Source: Dendrophyllia cribrosa
Taxonomy: Eukaryota > Cnidaria > Anthozoa > Scleractinia > Dendrophylliidae
DNA length: 64,000 nt
Direction of reading: 5' to 3'
Assembly (NCBI GenBank): GCA_024195265.1
Contig: JAJLRJ010000002.1
Span: 17,120,941 to 17,184,940, forward strand
The notes under the pieces are model-generated. The model was not told where the DNA came from and searched no databases. It saw only the letters and a program-made list of their open reading frames with translations. Numbering within the stretch: position 1 is the first letter of the stretch; each line of letters begins with the position of its first letter. The position numbers and the translations under genes are program-made. This document shows, one piece after another, positions 1-12,200 of this stretch.

Positions 1-209
1 TCCAAAAACATGGCTGTCAAAATCTTGTTGCCACGGAAACGTCAAGTCACGTGATCAAAAAATTGTCATAAGAAATTGTTGCCAGATAAATTTTAGGAAA
101 AGTCACAAAGTTTGATGGCGTTTGAATACATATTAAAGAAGTTATGAATGTTGAAAGTTAGCGCGGGCCAAATCACATGAAGATATACCCGTTTTTTCCC
201 GTGATAAAG

Positions 210-3200
210 GTTCGAAGCACAGGTGGACCCAGTCCTCAAGCAGCAACCATCTTCAACGTCGACAACGAAACTGTGGCCACCGTCAGTAGTGTTGGGCTGG
301 TGGAAGCACGGCGTCTCGGTACCACTAACTTGACTGGAGTGGTTAAGGCTCCAGATCCTGCTAAGGGACAGACATTATTGTACTCCAAGGTAACTCAGTC
401 GTGTTACTTGTTTGGCCTTACGTGCTCAGTTAGGTAGACATGATTTTCGACTAAATTTCGCGTACCGTGTGGTACTAAATTTTTCGCGTTTTTCTTTTCA
501 CGATCCGCAAAAAAAGTTTCTGCAAAAATATTCTCCACAAAAATTTACTCCACTGTCGTAATTATGTACAAACATCACATTCACACGTGATGTAAAATCG
601 TGTTGGTGCCCACTGATCAACGTGTTTATATCTGAATGTTATTTTGAACACCTCTATTTCGATTGCATGAACTCAAATAAAAAACGAAAATGTTGTAATT
701 CCAATGACTTATTGAACGCAACTTCCTGCAAATCGCAAAAATTATTTCCCAGAAAGAAAAACCAGTCTTTCCTAATCGCAAATATTAGTCCCGCAAAACA
801 AATAAAATCGCCCATTCACAAAACTAAACGCCCGCAAAAATTTAGTGCCACGCGGTATTAAGAATTTCAGATTTTTTTCACTGGTTTGAATTTTCAGTTC
901 AGTACTTGTTTATAATTATCATTTACCATTTCTCAAGACTCGAGCTTTATGTTGCGAGAATCGCAGCCCTAAACTTAGGATAGTACACAGCTTTTCTGCA
1001 AATACCTTCACGGTAGTTTTGTATTTTATCAAAATTACCCTGCAAAAGGTTATTGACTTGGGAAAAAGCTTCGCTGTTGGACTTAGTTAAAAGACTGTCT
1101 GTTTTCAGGAAGAGCTTAGTTTTTGTAAAAATAACATCTCTTCTTTGTTATTCATATAGGATGTTATTATTATACACGTTGTACAACTTACAGGAGTAAA
1201 AATCAATGTCGCCTCCACTAACTTGGTTACTGGAACACAGGTAATTTCTATATACTTTTTAATATTCCGACCTGTAACAGCTAAATAAATAACTATATTT
1301 AGAGAGGAAAACCACATCAGCCGCAGCTGGTTTTCATGCAGGTCCTCTATCCAGATCAAATTGGAATTTAGAATGTTGGTTTTTGAGGAGAGGGGAAAAC
1401 CGGAGTACCCGGAGAAAAACCTCTAGGAGCAAGGAGAGAACCAACAACAAACTTAACCCACATATGACGCCGGGTCCGAGGATCGAACCCGGGCCACATT
1501 GGTGGGAGGCGAGTGCTCTCACCACTACACCACCCCTGCTCCCCACTTTTCATATTTTGTAACGAGTGCTAATTTTTAAGTTAAGAAAGAGAGAAAATGG
1601 CCAATGTATTAAAAAAAAAAGTTAAAGTGAAGTTAAACTGCTTTCCACCTTATGTTGTCGTTTATAACTGAGAGGTAAGGGGCATTTAATTCCCACATAA
1701 AAGAGACGGGGTATCCATCATACTTTATGGTGAAACAAATCCAAATCAAATCCTAGGGAAACGAGTTTTGGTTCGAATAATTGGGAGTTTCGAAAAATCG
1801 AGTATACGAAAACTCGGGATTCCACTGTATAAGAAATGAAGAGGTTTATAACCGAGATATTTTTTTCGTCAGCGAAAGTGTCCAACTTTCACCTCACTGA
1901 GTCACTTGTCAGTTTATGGAGTCCTTTCCTGAGTCCTTTACAACACTTGCTGTTTGTCAAAAGAGCTTTGGCCTTACTAACATCTGTTTTTACTGTTCTC
2001 ATAGATAAGCATGATGATGATGATGATGATGATGATTTATTTTGTTTTTCTATTCTTACAGATAAGCATGTATGCGACTGGTTTGAACGATGAGACTCCA
2101 TTCACCTTTGCTAATGCCATACCTGGTTTGAAGTTTCACTGGAGCTCCTCTAATCCAGATGTGTGTCAAGTCCAGTCCGTGTACGCTCTGGTATGTTTAT
2201 AAGATTGTGATATCGCTGGAGTTTTTCTCAATACAACGCGCGTGTTCGTTGGTTGATTCATGGTCACATGACATCTAACAAACAAACTGTTTCCCGCCAA
2301 ACGTTTTTGACGTCAGAGGGTAACGGTGCACTGTTGCCCGCCAACGCACGTGATCAGACCGTGCCAAAAGGTGGCATGATTATTGATGTTTACCTCGAGT
2401 GCTCTGAGCGTTTTTCAAACTGTGTTTTCTCCACGATAAAGAAAACTATATAACGAATCACTTAATGACTGATCCCTCGGGAAACAGTGAATTTTGTTTC
2501 CCTTGAATCTCGATGTTTCCCTCGACTTCATGTCGGGAAACATCGAGATTCAAAATTCACTGTTTCCCAAGGGATCAGTTATTAAGTGTTTGTTATACTC
2601 AACCCTTTCAGTCCTGGAACTGGCAGGGCTCGACACTAACATTAATCAACTGGTCATTCGTCCTTGGAAATAACACACTTTGGCCGGTAGACGTTTGACA
2701 AAACTGCCCATTTTGGCGTGCAATAGTTCTCACACACTGAATGCCATTTGTCTGCCACAGAATGCAACAGCACTTTATTGCAAGAAATTTGATTCAGAAT
2801 TTGCCGACTTTCTTAGGTACACGCCACAATATAATTTTCTGAAGCTTTTCAAAGAAGTAATAAGTCTTACAAAATTCTTAAACAGATTCAATTGATGCTA
2901 TGTAAAGTTTAACTAGAGTCCTGTTGCCATGATGTCTTGACCCGTTATAATGCTGTAGTCAGACTGCAGCTTAATTGGAGCTCAGTGGCTTCTAGCAAGT
3001 AAACTTTTATTTTGACCGGTTAAAATCTGCATAAACTGTATAATAAGTTAATTTCGGGCCTGACTGGCCAAGTTTTAAATTATTAAAAAATACTGATTAG
3101 AAAAACTACCAGTTTCGTAACAAAGTACTGCTATGTTGCTTTCATTTATATGGTGACACTTTGGGATCTCATTTAGAGGCTCGAGAGTTAGAATAATACT

Positions 3201-6200
3201 CGAGTTTTGACTCCAAGAGTGAAAAAGTTAAAACTATGTTCTGTATAGAATAGAATATGATCTTTTTCTTTGCTGTGCATGTAGAGTGGAGTGGCTGTAG
3301 AAAGTGAGAATGACTTCCGCGTAGACCTGCATTGCGTAAAACCAGGGCAAACCACAGTCCAGCTCAGGATGGAGATCACTGACCACAGGTATCAGCAGGC
3401 TCACATGCAAGCCTTGTTACAACATGATGTCACATTTGAGGTAAGAAACAAAGATTTCTGGTTTGGATATGTTGCAAAAATAATTTTGTTTTGTTTTTGC
3501 TTGTTTCTTGTGTATCTTGAATGAGTGCCAGTTTGAGCATCAGACGACTCTTACCCAGTTTTTTTTTAATTTGATTTTGGGGTGAGGAGAAATTGGATAC
3601 AAGTGAATGCAGGTGCTTTGGATGTTTAAAGATCGTTTTGATCTGCATAAGCAGTTTAATTTTCTGGCTTTGAGATGTTGCAGCGAATGGTAGATCAAAC
3701 GATTTGGCAAACTTTTAAAGCCCGACGATTTTTAATAACCGAGTTATGGGGAAAATAATATTTCGACAATAAGAGAACTTACTTTATGAAGTGTTCTAGA
3801 GCTGCTGAATGTTAATGTTGTTGTTGATGTTGACATTGTTAGGTGTATGAGAGACTTCAGCTGGTCTTCCCAGCAGCTGGATTTCTGCTGTTGCCTCACA
3901 ATGTGAACACAAGAATTCAAACAAACAGGTATGTGAACTTAAAATAAGTTTTCGAATGCGTGTTGACTGTCACTGTTAGTTTATTCAGCATAGTTGCTAA
4001 TTTCTCTTACCCGTGTTGTATCCTCTTTTTGCTGGTTCTAATTTTTGTGGGGTTTTTTTTCACGATTCGCAAAAAAAAGGTTACCGCACAAAATGAGTCC
4101 CGCAAAAAAAATTTTCCGCCAAAATTTACTCCTGTCAAAATTATATGCAAACATCACCTTTTACACGTCATGTAAATTCGAGTTGGTGCCCACTTAATTA
4201 AACGACCTAAAACGTCTCTTTCGTTCAGAAACAAAACGATGAAATTAGAAACAAAAGTATCATCCGAAGGTACTCCCTTGAACGCGACTTACCACAAATC
4301 GCAAAAATTAGTTCCCGCAAAACACAAAAAATCGCCCATCCGCAAAAATAAAAAATAATAATAATAATAAATTTTATTGCCGGTACACATTTATGCACCT
4401 GGGCCGAGTTGTTCGAAGGACGATTATCGCTAATCCAGGATTAATTACCATGACAACTCATATGTTCTGTTGACAGTTAATCCAGGATTAGTGCTAATCA
4501 GGCTTTGAACAACTCGGCCCTGGATAGAGAGAGACCATGTGGACCAAAGTTTCTTGTCTAAGAAAACAACCGAACTTCAGATCTAAAGTCCAACACGCCA
4601 ACCGCTGTACCGCCGCGTATTCACTTGATCGGCATAAGTGGGCTTTTAGAAACGGTCATTCTACCGAGCTGCTACTGGTCAAAATGATGGAGGACTAGAG
4701 ACGAGCATAACATCGTAACCAAGTCATAAGAATTGTGTTTGTTGACTTCCACAAAGTGTTTGCCTAGATATTAGATCCTTTATTACTGCAAAAACTCCAC
4801 GAATTTAGCATCTCCCATGATATTTGTAGCTGGATCGTTCCCAGGTGAGGTCACAATTGTAAAGAGATGTAGATCGAGTTTGCCCATCAAGTGCGGAGTA
4901 CCGCAAGGGTCCGTACTTGGCCCAATTTTTGTGGTGAAGCAAAAATCGTGCACATTGTCGCGCAACAATGTTGTGTTGCAGGTTGCAGCCCTGATGTTGC
5001 GCGTATTACCACCTACGAGCGCAACAAATTTTCATGTTGCAGAAAGTAGACGTCGTTTCGTCTTTCTGCAACATGAAAATTTGTTGCGCGCGTAGTGGTA
5101 ATACGCACAACATCAGGGCTGCAACCTGCAACGCAACATTGTCGCGCCACAAGTTGCACAACTATGTTGCCCGTATTACTTCGCCTTTAGTAACAACTGG
5201 CCTGAAACATACAAACATATACTCCCTGAAGGTAAACATTATTGTTTTCTTTTTTTGCAGGGATGGGTCAGCAAGGATAACTTATGAGCTTCTTACGGAC
5301 TGTTCTCAGCGCAATATGGCGTCCAGCAGTCTTTCAGTTGTGACAGTCAGTAAAGGGGGTCAGGTATCCACCTCATCAATGTCTGGGACAGCTGTTGTTC
5401 TGGTTACTGTCCACGAAGAGTTTGGCATCAATCAAACTGCCGTTGTACATGTGGAGGTAAACCCCTGACTCTGTAAAATCCTGGTTGTTTTCCATTGACA
5501 TCAAAGTACCGAAAATGTCGATTGGAATGTAAATGTTAAGACTAATTAATTATTTGGTTTACCCAAATGCATAATTCCCAGAAGAAAGGTCTTCAAACGC
5601 GTTCCTACTGTTTGCAACTTCCAACGAGTTCCGGGCCTTACGCCAATTTGGTCTCGTCCCCGCCCCTCCTTTTCCCGGGCCTCACTGTGTTTTGAGTGCA
5701 CTCTGATATCTTATATATTAACATTCTCTATGCAGCGGTTAACAACACTGATTTGCCAACTGTTTACATGTGAGTCAATGTTTTACAGGTGAAAGCAGTT
5801 TCTTCACTGTCCATCACATGTCAGTCACCCGTCAGAGCAAACTCAGATAAGCTGCAGACTTTCCCTTTGGGTATGAATGTGCTGTTTGCTGTGATGTTAC
5901 ATGACAATATTGGACGTACATTTGCTGTTTCCAGTATTCCACTCAAATACAGACTAAACAGGCAAGTTGCTATTAAATAGAGCGATTTCAATTGAGTGTC
6001 GTGACTACTCTGACCAATCACAACAGACGCAGACAATCCAATGAACCAATCAGAACTCGAAGCAAATACATGTAGCCGCCGCCAAGCGCGGGAAAACGCG
6101 TCTGAGGAACTCGCAGTTAGTTTTGATTTTGCTTTTGATTGGTTGAAAAAGTGGCACGAGATTTTTCTGCCAATCACAAAGCGTAGCAATGAGAGACCAA

Positions 6201-9200
6201 AGCAATTGCTAAATAATTTCGACACTCGATTGAAAACCGCTCCATACCGTTATATCTGGTGTTTTGTGCAATGTTTTTATAGGGACAACCGTTGTAGCCA
6301 TGACCTGATGCAATTATGTTGTTCTTGATAGGTTTGATGCAGTCCATGTTGCTCCTGGACATGACAATGGAACGTTCTTTGCTCGAACAATGAACTATGG
6401 AGAAGCCATTCTTAAGGTTAGCAGACAGTTACAGCTATGCCACTTTTCTTTTCATTATCTTCGCTGTCTCGTGAATATATGGCCTCATATTTGCAGAAGA
6501 TTCGCCTTCTGTTGCCAATCATTGGTAGCACAAATTGTCTGCGTTAGAGCGATTTTCGCTTGCGTTTCGTAAAACCAAATCCAAGGTAATTACATTGGCC
6601 AACAGAAGCAGAAAATCCAGAGAACTACCAATTATGACTCATAGCAGCTGACGCCAAGCGCGGGAAAATACACGTGCGAGCAGCTCGCAATTATTTTTTA
6701 TTTTACTTCCCATTGGCTGATAAAGTGGCGTAACATTATTTAGCCAATCGCAAAGCGTTGCAATGCAAAACCCAAGGAATCGCGAAATTACTTTCGAAAC
6801 TCAAACCGCTGTATACAATTAAAACTAGAAATACGTGTCTCGCAGAACCTCGCGAAGTTCGGGGTAGGGTGCACCGCAAAATGTTAGCGATGAGGAAGGG
6901 AGAGATGGAACGCTGTATACAATTAAAATAAGTAAGTTTTAACAATCAGCACAGTGGAAAGTCTGTTGCTTTTATGAGCCAGGTAGCTTGTGAACAGTCG
7001 ATGGGAAAATATGGTGAAAGCGGAGTGTTCACATAAGCCAAGTTGCTAATCAGACCGGCGATTACTTAGCATGAAGTGACTGGGTTTTACATCTGGGCCC
7101 GGTTGTTCGAAAGCTGGTTAACGCTAACCCAGGATTAAAACTTAACCGAGGATTTAATTTCTCTTGTTAGAAGTGTTTTCCACAGCTAAATATAAGTTAC
7201 ACGCAAAGACAAGTCAGAGACGAAACTAAAGGGCAAAAATACTTTGGAAAAATCTTCATTGATTAATTATTTAACTGGAATCAAAATTGATGCTAACCCT
7301 GGGTTAGCTAAACCGCGCTTTAAACAACCCGACCCTGGATGAAAAGAAATAGTGTGCAACACAACGGCAGAGACTAGGCTTATAACACCGACTCTCGGAT
7401 TGATCTTGTGCGTTATATTATTAGAGCGGGTTTCAATTGAGTATCAGAAGTAACTTCGTGTTTGCTTTGGTTTTGCATTTTCACGCTTTGTGAATTGTGA
7501 TTGCCTCTGTGATTGTCTCTCGCGCCTCTTTTTCAACCAATCAGAGCCAAAACCAATTGTGACTTGCTCCCATGCGTTTTCCCGCGCTTGGTGCCGGCTA
7601 CATGTATTTACTTCGAGGTTTGATCTTTTTTACTGGATTATCAACTTCTGTTTGATTGACCAGGTTTTGGTTTTACGACACTCAATTGAAAACCGCCCTA
7701 TTGATGGCACAATAGAAATCAGTTAAATATATCATTTCACAGAATCAGTAAGTTTACAGAATTACCACCGTGCCCAATATGTTGTTGATCATGCAATTTA
7801 AGACTGTTACTTTTGCCATTGTTATTGCTTAAAGGTACCCTGCAGTCCCTTCTGCGCGTGCAATGTGTTGTGAGACTCACACGATGGAATGTCGGTCTTC
7901 TACTTTACGGGTGTTTCTTGGTGTTGCGGAAGCCATTGTTGGTTAGCTTTTGTGTTGTGGTGTGGGTATTGTTCAGTGTCTTTGGAATCTTTTGTTTTAC
8001 ATCATTTGGTGATCACACCATCCGCAACACCAAGAAAATACCTATTTTACTAAAGAAACATCTGTTGGATGTGCTGGTGGTGATGTTATCTTTAACTGCC
8101 CGATCTTTAATTGCTTCAGCGCCGCTTCTTTTGAACTCATCGATTTTAAAGTAGTAGCTTACTTTCGCAAACTTGAACTTTCCCATCCATAATGGCGGAC
8201 ATTCAGCTTCTGATAAAACTTGAAATTTGCGTCATGTGATTAGTGACAGAATGTAACATATCGTCAAGTCCAAGCATGCGCACTAGGAACTGCAAGTTCC
8301 CTTTAACTGAAATTTAAATGAACAATTGTTACAGGTGTGGGATCCCAGCTCGGTGAACATTGCCGACTACATACGAATAAGGGTAGGATATGGTCTGACT
8401 CCAACCAAAGCCACACTGTTACTGGGAATGATCCAGCAGTTCAGCACAAGTGTTATATCAGAAGGTAACACTAGAAATTAGTTTTAAGGGGGGGGGGGGG
8501 GGGGGGGGGGCAGAATCTTAACTACAAGGCTGTTGCTAAGGAAACCTCAATTCTGCTTCCTTATTTATATTTTAGTTTGGTGACTTGAGCGGTCATCAGA
8601 ATTGGTCAAGTTTGTTCCACTGGGCTTCCCTTTAAATTGATCGAGTTTCTTCTTTATTTTTTTTTTTTGTACTGTGGCTAGAACAAAACGTCCCCGTCAG
8701 CTATAGGACGTTGAGATTAATAAGTATATTAATAAATAAATTTCACGGTTTTTCGTTTCAAACCACGAAAATAGCAAAAAACAACAACAATATATCATTC
8801 ATTCAACAAGAAGCTGTACGCGGCTTGAACTCGTGGCGTCTTAACCCATTGTAGCATTGAATCCCGAGTGTTTTGTTTGAGTGCTTTTACGGAAAAACAT
8901 AAGACTACACCACATTCACTACATTCAGTACCCGAGACTTGAAATCACGATCGCTAACTGAACTGGCAAGTTATATAAATCACAAAACTTGCCAGAACAA
9001 AAATTCTATAGCAATAAGCGGCGAACAGAATATCAAACGGTCCTATCCATCCATGAACGCCTTGCATTGTCGCTATAATTCTTCCTTCTACTTCTCAAGT
9101 CAACACACGGAGAGATTTTGCCGCCATCTTGAAATCAAGAGTAAGATCACGAGGTCGCGTGTCAACCAAACAGACCAGTTAAATTTAAAATATGCGTGCA

Positions 9201-12200
9201 TAAATTTGCAGCACTAACGTGACACACAAAAAAGAAAAGTCACAGCCGAATCGGCCAATTTCGATATATTAAAATTCTAACTTGACTCCGAGGCTTAGGG
9301 GAATAAAACAAAAGAAATTAATTATTCATCCCTGAACCTCAATGTGATTCCTTTTGTTTAATTCCCCTAAGCCTCGGAACCAAGTAAGAATCTTAATATG
9401 TCGAAACAGGCCTATTTATAACTAGTCGGCTTCGCCACGAGTAATAATTTATATCTTATTGACCATGCGCGAGGGCCGTACTATGAATTATTGAACCTAC
9501 CAAAGAATTTAAAAGTTGTAAAAGGTCTACCAACAACTTAATAGGGCAGTTTTCAATTAAGTGCCGTAAAACCAAAACCAAAGTAATTACTCTGGCAATC
9601 ACAACAGTCGCAGACAATCCAATGAACCAATCAGAACTCGAAGCAAATACATGTCGGCGGCGCTAAGCGCGGGAAAACGCGTGTGACAAGTCACGATTGG
9701 GTTGATTGTACTTCTGATTGGTTGAGAAAGTGGAGCGAGATTTTTTAGCCAATCACAATACGTAGCAATGCAAAACCAAAGCAATTTCAAAATTACTTTC
9801 GACACTCAATTGAAAACTGCTCTAATGCTCGTTCTCTTCTTTCATCATCTTAAAGGTGTTGGTGGTGTGTGGTCTTCCTCTAACAGCCGAGTGATCAACA
9901 TCAACTCGACAACTGGCGTCGCCGTGGCAACGGCTGCGGGAACAGCCACTATCTATTTCAGGATCCCAGAACTGTACTCTGCACAGACAGAGGTCAAAGT
10001 TGAAAGTCTGTCTTATATCCGGTTCACACGGGATGACTCTTTGATCATCACCACTGTTCCTCGTCCAGATGGCCGGGGCTTTGTCGTCCCTGTCAGTTTG
10101 GGTCATGATTATCTATCCGTGGAAGAGACATCCAAAATTTCTGGACTTCCCGATGGAATACTACTGTATGAAGATTTAGGATTTCAGCATTCCTTTCCTG
10201 TCCAGTGCATTTTTAACACTGGCTCTGGTTATGATCTCTTCGGGGATATAAACTCATACGACTCGTCCGACTTATTTGAAGTCAAACCTGGTTTACTCAA
10301 TGGTAAACCAATGTGTTACGTGATTCCAAGAGGTTTAACAGGAGATCTAACAGCAGATATCAAGCATGCTGTGGTCATGAGTGAAGCTCAGCTAAGTCTT
10401 ACTGTCAGAGTGTACGATGAGATTCAGGGGCGCAGCATCTCCTCGGAAGCTCTAACTCTACCGTTTTTTCCTCCGTTCCAACTGAGTGATACAGAACTGG
10501 AGCTTTCAGCCGACAGAAGAAAAGCGAGGATTGTTGTTTATGGCATTGCTAAACAGCTGGATAGCTTAGAGGTACAAGTTTTAGCATGGTTTCCCGGTAA
10601 ACGTAAACACTGCAGTCCAATACCCCTGAAAAACCATCATTGAGAAATGATTTACTCACGGTTAGCCATTGTAAAAAGGTGGCTGTTATAAGGAGGTTTA
10701 TATAAGACTTGATCTAACGATCCACTCCTCACGGCCACATATTTACAACAGCCATGTTTTCGTGGCAGTAATCGATTAATTTATTTATTTACTGATTTAT
10801 TTATCTATTTATTTTTTTAATTTATTCAGGGACATCCAATTTAGCTACATGTAGGCTAGTTTAAATGGAGCCCTACTAAGCCAAATAATATGACAAAGCA
10901 AACGCTTTGTCAAATAAGCGTTTGAGATGGTGCTTAAGTTCGACCTTAAATTTCCGTAGCTCCTATACACACTGCGGCTATTATTATTTCTTCAGCATTG
11001 TGTTTTATAAAGGTATCAACCTCTGAGCATAAAAATAAATCTCTACTTTTTACTTTTATAGCTTCCCATTTAGTTTGAAGCCTATGGGTAAGATTTTACT
11101 CTTGTGTTGTTCTGAACAATAACGTGTGATGATAAGCTGAGAAAGCTCTGAACTTAACTGAATACTGCACATCGAAATTCTTACAAAATTATGTATCGAA
11201 GAACCAAAAATAACAAAAAACAAATCGTGTCATATTCACTTTAAAATCATTAGTTAGGCCCAAATCGCACTTGCGGACAACTTTTGAATTGTCCGCGACA
11301 TTTTGGACAGAAATTGGTATACAAAATTGTCCGAGACAACTTGTCAATTTCGGGGCTAAAATTTGCAAGACAATACGAAAATTGCACATTATGGTATGGA
11401 AACAATTTTAAAGGTGTGGGTTGTTTACCATTTACCTAAAAAATCCGGAAATTTCGGATGGAATGTAAATGGGAAGACTATTTTTTTCTTCCCGAACGGA
11501 AATTTCCACGGGAAAACGGGATTTCTTGAAAGGTAGTCCAAACTCCCCAACCGGAATTTCCGAACGAAAATGTGTGTACCATTTGCTTTTATCTACCAGT
11601 TCCAGGCCCTGCGCCAGTTTTGATGCGTAAGCGTGGTTACTCAGCTTGTTTCTGGTGTCAAATGGTAAATGGTACACGCCAATCTCAAACGGAATTTCCC
11701 TTTCTGGAGTTCTGCTTACCATTTACACAAACCGTGGACCAACCGGTTTTCCCGTGTAAATGGTAAACAACCGTGGAGTACTTCGACTTTCAATCTGAGC
11801 ATCAAGCCTTGTCAAAGCGCACGTGGCTTTAAATCTCATTAGTATGTATTTTATGCAGTATGAAACTGGCTTGTCATTGAACACCGTCATTGAACACCGC
11901 TAAACATGATTCCATTAAAAAATAACGCAAAGTATTTTTTTATTTCTAAGCCTTTTCAAGGGTTTTTCTACTTTTAGTGATTAAATTGTTTTTGCACATT
12001 GCGGTTTGCCGTGATAAATTTGAATAAAAAGAAACGTGCTGCATATTGATTTGTTTTTCTCAAGGAAGAGCACAATGGTTAATCAAGAAGGCATTGTTAT
12101 CTGGATTCGCGGGTGCGTTGGAATGTATCGGACAAGCGTGTTGTCCTGCCAGGAGGCAGGACTTCGGCTCCTTTGAAAATTCGGCTGTTTTGTCGAAACT

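Noticed and set aside
177..209. Met at 177 as the start of NUP210
   Set aside because: Sequence before 210 is intron-like, and the protein from 210 on aligns with the middle of gp210, so the true start is upstream of the window.
5821..6225. 134-codon minus-strand ORF
   Set aside because: It overlaps NUP210 exon 7 and MITE copy 1 in another frame; it is a shadow of those.
7813..8154. 113-codon hydrophobic ORF as a membrane protein
   Set aside because: It lies within a TTAA-flanked inverted-repeat element inside a NUP210 intron and has no recognisable family.
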